Positions 1 through 5,725 of a stretch of 6,983 bases of DNA are shown here, piece by piece. Each line of letters begins with the position of its first letter. The stretch's first letter is position 1. Source of the DNA: Gammaproteobacteria bacterium (GTDB lineage Bacteria > Pseudomonadota > Gammaproteobacteria > CAISUE01); the NCBI GenBank assembly GCA_947378515.1, contig CANCKG010000032.1:1-6983 (forward strand), in the 5' to 3' direction. Below the pieces are notes generated by a model. It saw only the letters and a program-made list of their open reading frames with translations. It was not told the origin of the DNA and did not search any database. The position numbers and the translations under genes are program-made.

Positions 1-17
1 GGATAATTTTTTGCGTT

Positions 18-1736
18 TTATTCACTGGCATAAGTGTTTGTTAAAGAGTATTTGATTGGTTGTAAGGATAGTTGACAAGCTGGGTGTTCAGCTTGTAGGT
101 ACGAAATGTTTTGTTGCGTTAAGACATAACCTTGATAACCGGTAAATAAGGCATCTTTGCCGAGCATTTTAGCGATATCAAGACGGCGTTGTCCAATGAT
201 GGCAAAACCAATGATTTGGTTTTGACTGTTAAAGAAACGAATCAACTGGGGTGTCGTATGGCTTTTGGGCTCAAACAACCAACCCTGAATACGTATGAAA
301 TGCGCTTCTAAAGGAATAGCATGCCTGAATTCTATTGCACCCAAACACGAGTTTAAGGGTGACGACTGAGTGCTAGTGTGCCTTAATTGAGCTCGATCGC
401 CTTGCAACGGATAGTGCGCAAAAATGCTTAAATCGTGATTAAAAGCGCTTTCAGTTATCTGTCGTATTGCTTCGGGCTTTGGATAAATGTGTTGAATTTG
501 TTTGAGGTCGTCGACATGTAATTCTAGCGCTAGGGCTGCGATCGTGCGTTCAAACACGACATCATTGTGGACAGTCAGTATCTTAACTTGTTGATGGAGC
601 ATCAAAAAAGCGACTAACGCCAATGGGAATAAGAGTTTTTTTTGGCGCTGCTGCAAAGCGGTTAACAGATAAGGTGAATAGAGAATGACTAATGCAACCC
701 ATGCCATCAAGGCCGGGGTGGTGTAACGGCTGGATAAGGCTTGAACCACACCAAACATCAAGCGGCCACTGGCAGTGCCAACAGCCGTGAGCAAAATATA
801 AAAAACAAAACTCAAGAGCACTAAAGCTAACGGTGCAGCTCGTGGCTGGCGAAAAAAACGGTAACTGAAACGCAGTGTGCTACCGATAAAAAAAACCCCG
901 GCAAACAAAGTGATTTTTTGGCTCAACTCTGTTTGGCCTGTTAGATAGTAAGCAGGATTGCCCACATATAGCAAACAATAGTGAATTAAATCGATCGGCT
1001 GCGTTTTTAAGAATTGCCATAGTGAATCATGCGATAGTGGCGCCTGATAGTGATAAAAGTAGCCGCTAATCGTTGCGATCGAAGCCAAAGATAATACGCT
1101 GATGCGTTTTAGGCTTTGATGCATGATCAAGGCATACAGTGTCATTAACGGTAAGGCTAAAATACCATTGGCCATGGTACCGATGGAGAGAATACCAAAA
1201 ATAAGGGCTATCAGAAAAACGCGGCTAGCTTGCGGTTTGTCAATAGATTTGGCTAGCCAATAGTAAGCGCACAGGGGGAGTAATTGCGCTAAGAAAAATT
1301 GACTTTGAAAGCCCCAACTTAAATTTTGTACTTGCATCCATTGAAATAACCAAGCGGCAATAAATAAGCCGAGCATGATTTGTTCATGCGTGGGCTTTTT
1401 CGTGTTGGCATAGACGCGAAGGATACGCCAAAAAACACCGATGCTCGTGGCAACTAGCAGATAATTGACGATCAGTAGAAAAATACTTAAACCACAAAAA
1501 TAACGATTATCGAGCCAAAATAACAGGCGCGCTAAAACAATGCGGTGTTCATTGTGTTGTGACCACCATACGCTCGTATCGCCCGCTTGAAGGCGCAAGA
1601 TGAAATTCACTGTGCCATCCCAAGCATCTTCTAAGGGCACCGGTGAATAATTTTTAATAGCCCCTAGAATCGCTAACGCAACCATCGATACTGCAAAAGC
1701 TATAAAAACGCCTAGTAATAAGCGAGAGTTTGACAT
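18..1736 (-). CDS. Polytopic membrane protein, candidate GT-C-type glycosyltransferase (572 aa)
   Basis: I do not recognise a characterised family. The N-terminal two thirds is strongly hydrophobic, with about ten probable membrane segments (near residues 6-28, 83-108, 119-135, 145-165, 172-203, 212-228, 275-290, 302-322, 338-360 and 367-382). The first extracytoplasmic loop carries an acidic pair (PLEDAW, E36-D37) and a His/Glu/Arg cluster (HNEHR, 61-65). GT-C enzymes that use polyprenyl-phosphate sugars typically have such an acidic pair in this loop. Residues 385-572 form a soluble tail, probably beta-rich (IQGWLFEP near 483-490, GYQGYV near 533-538). The ATG lies 3 nt after the dprE2-like stop, with no strong Shine-Dalgarno, so translation is probably coupled. 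As the last gene of a lipid-phospho-arabinose operon it may transfer the pentofuranose to an acceptor in the periplasm. The reading frame is certain; the function is inferred. A flippase or polymerase role is possible. Confidence 0.85.
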   Translation of the reverse strand: MSNSRLLLGVFIAFAVSMVALAILGAIKNYSPVPLEDAWDGTVNFILRLQAGDTSVWWSQHNEHRIVLARLLFWLDNRYFCGLSIFLLIVNYLLVATSIGVFWRILRVYANTKKPTHEQIMLGLFIAAWLFQWMQVQNLSWGFQSQFFLAQLLPLCAYYWLAKSIDKPQASRVFLIALIFGILSIGTMANGILALPLMTLYALIMHQSLKRISVLSLASIATISGYFYHYQAPLSHDSLWQFLKTQPIDLIHYCLLYVGNPAYYLTGQTELSQKITLFAGVFFIGSTLRFSYRFFRQPRAAPLALVLLSFVFYILLTAVGTASGRLMFGVVQALSSRYTTPALMAWVALVILYSPYLLTALQQRQKKLLFPLALVAFLMLHQQVKILTVHNDVVFERTIAALALELHVDDLKQIQHIYPKPEAIRQITESAFNHDLSIFAHYPLQGDRAQLRHTSTQSSPLNSCLGAIEFRHAIPLEAHFIRIQGWLFEPKSHTTPQLIRFFNSQNQIIGFAIIGQRRLDIAKMLGKDALFTGYQGYVLTQQNISYLQAEHPACQLSLQPIKYSLTNTYASE

Positions 1737-1739
1737 TGG

Positions 1740-2489
1740 CTAGATATTCATTTTGTGAAAAATACACCGCGGTAAGTGGCGAATGATCAGCATAATCAAC
1801 GCCCATTTAGTGGGCGCATAGATGATCGGTTTACCGCCTGCGATACCGGTGACGATGCATTGCGCCACATCCTCAACTTTTGCCATCGGCATGTTGCGTA
1901 TATGAGCGGTCATAGGGGTGGCGGTTGGGCCGGGTTTGATTAAAGTCACTTTGACAGCGGTATGGGCTAGACGATGCTGTAAGCCTTCAACAAAGCGCTC
2001 GACCAAACCTTTGGCAGATCCATAACAATAATTAGATTTGCGGCCGCGGTCACCTGCCACTGAACCAATCACGGCCAGGGTACCATAATTGGCTTGTTGC
2101 ATTTGAGTGGCGAAGGCTTCAGCAAAAAGGGCCGGTGAAATACCGTTAATCATTAATGTTTCGGCACAGGCGCTTAAATCTTGTTGTAAAGCTTGTTGAT
2201 CTGGCAAAGTGCCATGAGCGATCAATACGGTATGTACTGGCCGAATAGCGATAATGTCAGCGACGCAGTGTTGAATTGCTTGAGCATCACAAAAATCAGT
2301 GGTCAAGATACGAATCACTGATTGTGGGCTGCGCACTTGTAAATCCGCCGCGATGCGCTGTGTTTTCGCCAAATCGCGACTCACTAAGGTTAAATCGACG
2401 CTTTGATTGCTGAGCCATAAGCGCGCGCAGTGTTCGGCAATGGCCGAGGTCGCGCCGATGATGACGATTCTTTTGCTGGTATTAGTCAT
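1740..2489 (-). CDS. dprE2: DprE2-like SDR: polyprenyl-phospho-2-keto-pentofuranose reductase
   Basis: A short-chain dehydrogenase/reductase of 249 residues, close to the usual DprE2 length. In mycobacteria DprE2 uses NADH to reduce the 2'-keto intermediate made by DprE1, giving decaprenyl-phospho-D-arabinofuranose. The N-terminal Rossmann fold has the DprE2-style nucleotide loop IIGATSAIAEH (10-20) in place of the classic TGxxxGIG. The catalytic tetrad is visible as N115, S143, Y156 and K160 (YGSAK). The PG motif is at 186-187. The last 25 residues are hydrophobic and basic, consistent with membrane association near the lipid substrate. The ATG at 2489 is preferred because it lies 1 nt after the dprE1-like stop and the protein then starts directly before the first beta strand. 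The open frame runs 17 codons further upstream, but only inside the dprE1 coding region. The position next to dprE1 makes the assignment strong. Confidence 0.93.
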   Translation of the reverse strand: MTNTSKRIVIIGATSAIAEHCARLWLSNQSVDLTLVSRDLAKTQRIAADLQVRSPQSVIRILTTDFCDAQAIQHCVADIIAIRPVHTVLIAHGTLPDQQALQQDLSACAETLMINGISPALFAEAFATQMQQANYGTLAVIGSVAGDRGRKSNYCYGSAKGLVERFVEGLQHRLAHTAVKVTLIKPGPTATPMTAHIRNMPMAKVEDVAQCIVTGIAGGKPIIYAPTKWALIMLIIRHLPRCIFHKMNI

Positions 2490-2490
2490 A

Positions 2491-3786
2491 TTAATAGTCC
2501 ATGAGTCGCCGTGATAGGCTAGAGCTAATGCCCGAATCACGGTAAGTTAAAAATTCGTTTAAACACGGATAGCCTAGTTCAAATAACTCGCGCGGCATCC
2601 GCGCATCTTTGGCCATATAGATGCGCCCCCCTGCTTCACGGACGATAGCATCTAAACGCTTAAAAAGACTTAAGGTCTTGTCACCACGGTTAGGGAAATC
2701 CAACGCTAGCGTGACGCCGGGTTGGGGGAAGCTCAACATGCCAAGGGCTTCCCGATCACCAAAGGTTTTTAATACCGCCAAAAATGAGCCTTGGCCCGAT
2801 TGCTTGATGGCAGCAAGCATGGCGGCTACCGCATCAAGACTTACCTCACGAGGCACTACGCTTTGGTATTGATAAAAGCCTTTGGGGCCATAGAGCCGAT
2901 TCCAGTGTAAGAGATTATCGAGGGGGTAAAAAAATGCTTGGTAATGGGCGATGCTGCGACCGGCACGCCATTTTTTTAACTGATAATAAAGGCTATTAAG
3001 CGGTTTCAGGGTTAAGCCATTAACCAAAGATAGTGGCGGGGTAAAGCGCATAGTGTGGGCGTGACACTGCGGTTCGAGATTAGGGCCAATATCGCACGGG
3101 TTAGCGCGCATGAAAAGGCCACGGCCTTTAGTAGAGAGGCAATCGATCCACGATACCGTGTGTTGCCACGTGCTTTCTGAGCTATCGGCTAAAGCAAAAA
3201 ATTCACTTAATTGGGTAAAGGGCACGGTTTCAGTATCAAGCCATGGTCCTGGCACGGGTTGCAATTGCAGGCTAACTTGGGTAATGATTCCTGTTAAGCC
3301 AAGGCCACCGACAGTGGCGGCAAACCAGTTGGGTAAAAGCGTAGGGCTGCATTCGATCAAGCTGCCATCGGTGCGTACCAAATGTAAATGCTTAACATGG
3401 TCACCAAAAGACCCCATCACATGGTGATTTTTACCATGGATATCATTGGCAATCGCTCCCCCGACGGTGACAAACTGCGTGCCAGGTGTGACGGCTAAAC
3501 TCCAGCCGCGCGGCATGAAGAGGGCTTGAATATCCCCTAATAATATGCCCGCTTCACACGTCAAGCACCCGGTATTATCATCGAAATGGATGAACCGGTT
3601 TAAACTCGTGGTTTGCCATAGCACTCCATTGGGATTTAAACAGACATCGCCATAACTGCGTCCCATGCCATGAGCGATACCCGGCTGGTGCTGTTGCAAT
3701 TGTTTGGCTACTTGCTGACAATCGCTTAATAGCACGCGTTGATGCTCAAGATGGCTGAGCCTGCCCCAAGAAGTGATTTTTACCAT
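2491..3786 (-). CDS. dprE1: DprE1-like FAD oxidase of polyprenyl-phospho-ribose
   Basis: An FAD-dependent oxidoreductase of the DprE1/VAO type, 431 residues from the ATG at 3786. DprE1 oxidises the 2'-hydroxyl of polyprenyl-phospho-D-ribose, the first half of the epimerisation to arabinose. The FAD domain (about 5-175) has GMGRSYGD (40-47), TPGT (100-103), VGGAIANDIHGKNHH (108-122) and ATVGGLGLTGI (157-167), all typical of DprE1. The substrate-domain signatures FYPLD (286-290), YQYQ (305-308) and MAKD (391-394, with the expected active-site lysine K393) follow. At the position of the mycobacterial cysteine targeted by benzothiazinones (CVDFP) this protein has alanine (A361 in ALDFP). The start overlaps the upstream stop in ATGGTAA (7 nt). 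An in-frame TTG two codons earlier (3792) is the alternative start. No flavin-linking His motif of covalent VAO members stands out, as in DprE1. Confidence 0.95.
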   Translation of the reverse strand: MVKITSWGRLSHLEHQRVLLSDCQQVAKQLQQHQPGIAHGMGRSYGDVCLNPNGVLWQTTSLNRFIHFDDNTGCLTCEAGILLGDIQALFMPRGWSLAVTPGTQFVTVGGAIANDIHGKNHHVMGSFGDHVKHLHLVRTDGSLIECSPTLLPNWFAATVGGLGLTGIITQVSLQLQPVPGPWLDTETVPFTQLSEFFALADSSESTWQHTVSWIDCLSTKGRGLFMRANPCDIGPNLEPQCHAHTMRFTPPLSLVNGLTLKPLNSLYYQLKKWRAGRSIAHYQAFFYPLDNLLHWNRLYGPKGFYQYQSVVPREVSLDAVAAMLAAIKQSGQGSFLAVLKTFGDREALGMLSFPQPGVTLALDFPNRGDKTLSLFKRLDAIVREAGGRIYMAKDARMPRELFELGYPCLNEFLTYRDSGISSSLSRRLMDY

Positions 3787-5216
3787 GGCCAAGCCACCGT
3801 GCCAAGCGCCATCACCCCGATAAAAGCAGCACCGGCGCAGAGACTGGCGGTGTCTTTGACGGCAAAGACCAGTGGGTCATCGTGCATCTTGCCGCGATGG
3901 GCTTGTAACCACATCCAACTAATCCAAAATAACATTACGGGAACCGCGCCCCACACCCATTCGGGTGTTTTATACAATTGACTGACCACGGCACTGTTTA
4001 AATACAGCGCGAGGACTAAAGCGGCCCCATAACCCGAAGTGATACCCAGCATTTGAATCATCGAGGCATCCGAGGTGTAATAGCCTCGGCCATGGACTTT
4101 TTGTTTACCAGCGAGCAATTGCACTTGTAGTTCGGCGTAGCGTTTGACAAAGGCTAGCGATAAAAATAAAAAAACAGCAGAAGCTAATAACCAGAAAGAC
4201 AACGGCATCTGTAAAGCAGCAGCCCCGGCAATGACTCTGAGGGTGTAGAGAATAGCGAGGGTTAAACAATCGATGAGCACCAATCGCTTCAAGCCAAAAG
4301 AATACGCAGTGGTTAGGGTGAAATACACTGCGAGCCAGATAAGAAATGGCTTGCTGACAAGTGCGGCTATGCTAAAACTGCTCAGCAATAACAGCGGGAT
4401 TAATAAGAGTCCTAGCCATACGGGCACGGTACCTGAAGCGAAAGGACGTTTGGCTTTACGTGGATGCAAGCGATCGGCATTTAAATCCACCAAATCATTG
4501 GCGATATAAATAGCCGATGCGCACAAGCTAAAAGCAAAAAAAGCGCCGATTAACGTCAGCCACGCTTGTGGATGCATGAATTGATGGGCAGCAATCAAGG
4601 GGATAAATAATAAGGCATTTTTCATCCATTGATGCACGCGCAACATTTTAAACCAGATTTTAACACCCAGGGTCGCTTTGGCAAAGATGCGCTCGATGGG
4701 ACAGCATGTTGCGGCTTTTTTCAAGACGGTTGCTGAGGCATTGACGACAATGGCGCGCCGTGCACAGCGCCACACAGTTAAATCATCGCGCGAATTACCG
4801 ACATAGTCAAAGCCCGTGTGACCAAAGCGCAAGCTTAAGGCCCGTGCTTTGTGATGAGCCGCAAGATTAACTATGCCATCACTGGCCATCACTTCATCAA
4901 AAATGCCAAGGTGGGCGGCGATGTCATTGGCAATCGTTTGGTCCGTTGCAGTACATAAAATTAAGCGGCGGCCGGTAGCTTTTTGGGCTTTGAGCCAGGC
5001 AATTAACGGTTGATTGTAAGGAAGGGTATGGACATCCACCGTGTAACGCGCCGCTAATTGTTGCTTTAAGGCGGCTTTGCCAGATTTCAACCAAAACGGT
5101 AGCCGTGCTATATTGAACAGATTCGCACCCACCACACTTAAAGTGGATTCTTGTAGCATATCGGTATGAATCAAGGTGCCATCGAGATCGACGATTAGGG
5201 GAAGTGATGTCACCAT
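3780..5216 (-). CDS. HAD phosphatase-UbiA phosphoribosyltransferase fusion (polyprenyl-P-phosphoribose synthase)
   Basis: A two-domain protein of 478 residues. Residues 1 to about 180 are a HAD hydrolase: motif I VDLDGT with D10 and D12, motif II around T89 (LCTAT), Lys123 as the motif III candidate, and motif IV YVGNSRDD with D144 and D145. Residues about 185-478 are a UbiA-type membrane transferase with roughly nine hydrophobic segments, the Mg-binding NDxxDxxxD motif (N240, D241, D244, D248) followed by KAKRPFASG, and a second conserved YSFGLKRLVLID stretch (305-316). This matches the Rv3806c class, which joins PRPP to polyprenyl phosphate; the HAD domain could then remove the 5-phosphate. 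The ATG at 5216 is chosen because AGGA lies 5 nt upstream. In-frame GTG (5255) and ATG (5249) codons lie further upstream with poorer context. First gene of the operon; its end overlaps the dprE1-like start by 7 nt. Specificity is inferred from the neighbours. Confidence 0.92.
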   Translation of the reverse strand: MVTSLPLIVDLDGTLIHTDMLQESTLSVVGANLFNIARLPFWLKSGKAALKQQLAARYTVDVHTLPYNQPLIAWLKAQKATGRRLILCTATDQTIANDIAAHLGIFDEVMASDGIVNLAAHHKARALSLRFGHTGFDYVGNSRDDLTVWRCARRAIVVNASATVLKKAATCCPIERIFAKATLGVKIWFKMLRVHQWMKNALLFIPLIAAHQFMHPQAWLTLIGAFFAFSLCASAIYIANDLVDLNADRLHPRKAKRPFASGTVPVWLGLLLIPLLLLSSFSIAALVSKPFLIWLAVYFTLTTAYSFGLKRLVLIDCLTLAILYTLRVIAGAAALQMPLSFWLLASAVFLFLSLAFVKRYAELQVQLLAGKQKVHGRGYYTSDASMIQMLGITSGYGAALVLALYLNSAVVSQLYKTPEWVWGAVPVMLFWISWMWLQAHRGKMHDDPLVFAVKDTASLCAGAAFIGVMALGTVAWPW

Positions 5217-5221
5217 AAGAT

Positions 5222-5225
5222 TCCT
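5222..5225 (-). promoter_or_regulatory. Ribosome binding site AGGA for the HAD-UbiA gene
   Basis: On the minus strand AGGA is followed by a 5-nt spacer (ATCTT) and ATG at 5216. It is the clearest Shine-Dalgarno in the operon and decides the start against the GTG/ATG codons at 5255 and 5249. The three genes downstream have weak sites and sit within 3 nt of, or overlap, the preceding stop codon. Confidence 0.7.
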
Positions 5226-5272
5226 AAAGAGTGGTGTTGACCTTGGCATGAGCACTCAATATGACCCATAAT

Positions 5273-5297
5273 TTAAGATGCGTAGTATACATCTTAA
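5273..5297. promoter_or_regulatory. Inverted repeat TTAAGATG-N9-CATCTTAA, possible operator over a -10 box
   Basis: Perfect 8-bp arms (5273-5280 and 5290-5297) separated by 9 nt. The spacer contains, on the minus strand, TATACT (5289-5284), a good -10 hexamer for the HAD-UbiA operon that would start transcription some 55-60 nt before its ATG. No good -35 hexamer lies at 16-18 nt. A palindrome flanking a -10 box is typical of a repressor or activator site, but no regulator can be named. Confidence 0.4.
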
Positions 5298-5308
5298 GTG
5301 GGTTTTAA

Positions 5309-5320
5309 AGCATGCATGCT
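5309..5320. repeat. 12-bp perfect palindrome AGCATGCATGCT
   Basis: A self-complementary 12-mer just upstream of, and partly overlapping, the extended -10 candidate at 5317-5325, and 11 nt from the inverted repeat at 5273-5297. It could be a protein-binding site in the divergent control region, or a chance repeat of GCAT. Confidence 0.35.
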
Positions 5321-5325
5321 ATACT
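5317..5325 (+). promoter_or_regulatory. Candidate extended -10 promoter (TGCTATACT) toward wzm
   Basis: TG-C-TATACT fits the TGn extended -10 pattern with one mismatch to TATAAT. There is no convincing -35 box, which extended -10 promoters can do without. The hexamer overlaps the left 9-bp direct repeat of the 126-bp element, so that element would sit directly at or after the transcription start. Transcription from here would give wzm a leader of about 390 nt, containing both elements. Confidence 0.3.
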
Positions 5326-5329
5326 CTCA

Positions 5330-5455
5330 CAGCAATGCTCGGTGAAAACCCGCTATAACTCGTACTGCTATCATTTTTAATAGTCAAAAGTCTACGAAAT
5401 GAAAATCTTTAAAGTGCCGCTGCATCTGAGCTAGAGGCTTCACCGAGAATTACTG
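5330..5455. mobile_element. MITE-like element A, 126 bp, with 9-bp target duplication
   Basis: The ends are CAGCAATGCTCGGTGAA (5330-5346) and, read inward from the other side, CAGTAATTCTCGGTGAA (5455-5439), matching at 15 of 17 positions. They are flanked directly by ATACTCTCA on the left (5321-5329) and right (5456-5464), the pattern left by transposition with a 9-bp staggered cut. The next base, C, also matches, so a 10-bp repeat is visible. The interior has no useful open frame, so any movement would depend on a transposase elsewhere. A 9-bp duplication occurs in several IS families (for example parts of the IS4 group, and IS1), so the parent cannot be named. Confidence 0.75.
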
Positions 5456-5602
5456 ATACTCTCACTCTTGAAATAGGCTCTTTTGAGCAAGTTTGGATAG
5501 AGAACCATTTTTGAATGTTAAATCAAACCGTTATCGTATCTATTCAGCACATTTACTACATTTTACGTAGAAGCTTGCTAGTGGCTCCTTACGCGATGGG
5601 GG

Positions 5603-5640
5603 ATGTTAAGGGGGAGAATCGCGATTCTCCCCCTTAACAT
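5603..5640. repeat. Perfect 38-bp palindrome inside element B
   Basis: Each 19-nt half is the exact reverse complement of the other, with no central spacer (centre TCGCGA at 5619-5624). The arms contain a run of five G (right arm: five C). As RNA it would give a very stable hairpin with a minimal loop; as DNA it could extrude a cruciform. No T-run follows on the plus strand, so it is not a classic intrinsic terminator. Confidence 0.9.
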
Positions 5641-5671
5641 GCACTGCGTGCGGGTTTCCCGCGCACAGTGC
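5641..5671. repeat. GC-rich hairpin next to the palindrome, inside element B
   Basis: Arms GCACTGCGTGCGGG (5641-5654) and CCCGCGCACAGTGC (5658-5671) pair at 12 of 14 positions (one further G-T wobble) around a TTT loop. The hairpin abuts the 38-bp palindrome, and its right arm runs 4 nt into the right terminal repeat. The two stem-loops in tandem give the right half of the element strong secondary structure. Confidence 0.75.
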
Positions 5672-5725
5672 TGAATAGATACCCGTTATCTAAATAACTT
5701 ATATTTTTACACCAGTAAAATTTCT

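Larger units (their letters stand above)
5536..5682. mobile_element. MITE-like element B, 147 bp, with 8-bp target duplication
   Basis: Perfect 15-bp terminal inverted repeats: GTATCTATTCAGCAC (5536-5550) and GTGCTGAATAGATAC (5668-5682). Immediately outside them is the direct repeat CCGTTATC on both sides (5528-5535 and 5683-5690), a textbook target-site duplication. The interior codes for nothing and contains a perfect 38-bp palindrome and an adjacent hairpin. The terminal sequence is unrelated to that of element A. The intact ends and duplication suggest a fairly recent insertion. Its right end lies 43 bp before the wzm start codon. Confidence 0.85.
5217..5725. other. Divergent intergenic region, non-coding, with two insertion-like elements
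   Basis: This stretch of about 510 bp separates the arabinose-donor operon (leftward) from the export genes (rightward). I see no credible gene or tRNA in it. From left to right it holds the HAD-UbiA ribosome site, a spaced inverted repeat (5273-5297), a 12-bp palindrome and extended -10 candidate (5309-5325), a 126-bp element (5330-5455), a plain stretch of about 60 bp (5465-5527), a 147-bp element (5536-5682) and a short AT-rich leader before wzm. Without the two elements and one copy of each direct repeat it would be about 219 bp, an ordinary size for a divergent promoter region. Confidence 0.8.

Noticed and set aside
2490..2540. Longer N-terminus for the DprE2-like protein starting at 2540
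   Set aside because: The additional 17 residues are encoded inside the end of dprE1 in another frame and are unlike SDR N-termini; the ATG at 2489, just after the dprE1 stop, fits the family.
2621..3427. Plus-strand open frames of about 83 and 105 codons at 2621-2872 and 3110-3427
   Set aside because: They lie wholly antisense inside the well-supported dprE1-like gene, resemble no protein family and have no convincing ribosome site; they are frame shadows.
3739..4509. Plus-strand open frames at 3739-3981 and 4273-4509
   Set aside because: Antisense to the UbiA domain and its junction with dprE1, with no domain-like sequence; frame shadows of the conserved coding strand.
5476..5488. Small GCTC-TTTT-GAGC hairpin
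   Set aside because: Only 4-bp arms in a region with no other signal; too short to distinguish from chance.
5603..5671. The palindrome and hairpin as a rho-independent terminator
   Set aside because: Neither stem is followed by a T-run on either strand, and the position upstream of wzm, between divergent genes, leaves no gene to terminate.
5536..5682. A CRISPR or tandem-repeat array
   Set aside because: The repeats are one inverted pair plus one direct pair, not a series of regularly spaced copies.
5700..5705. TATATT as a -10 box directly before wzm
   Set aside because: No plausible -35 hexamer at 16-18 nt (that stretch is the end of the 147-bp element), and the sequence is generally AT-rich; cannot be supported.
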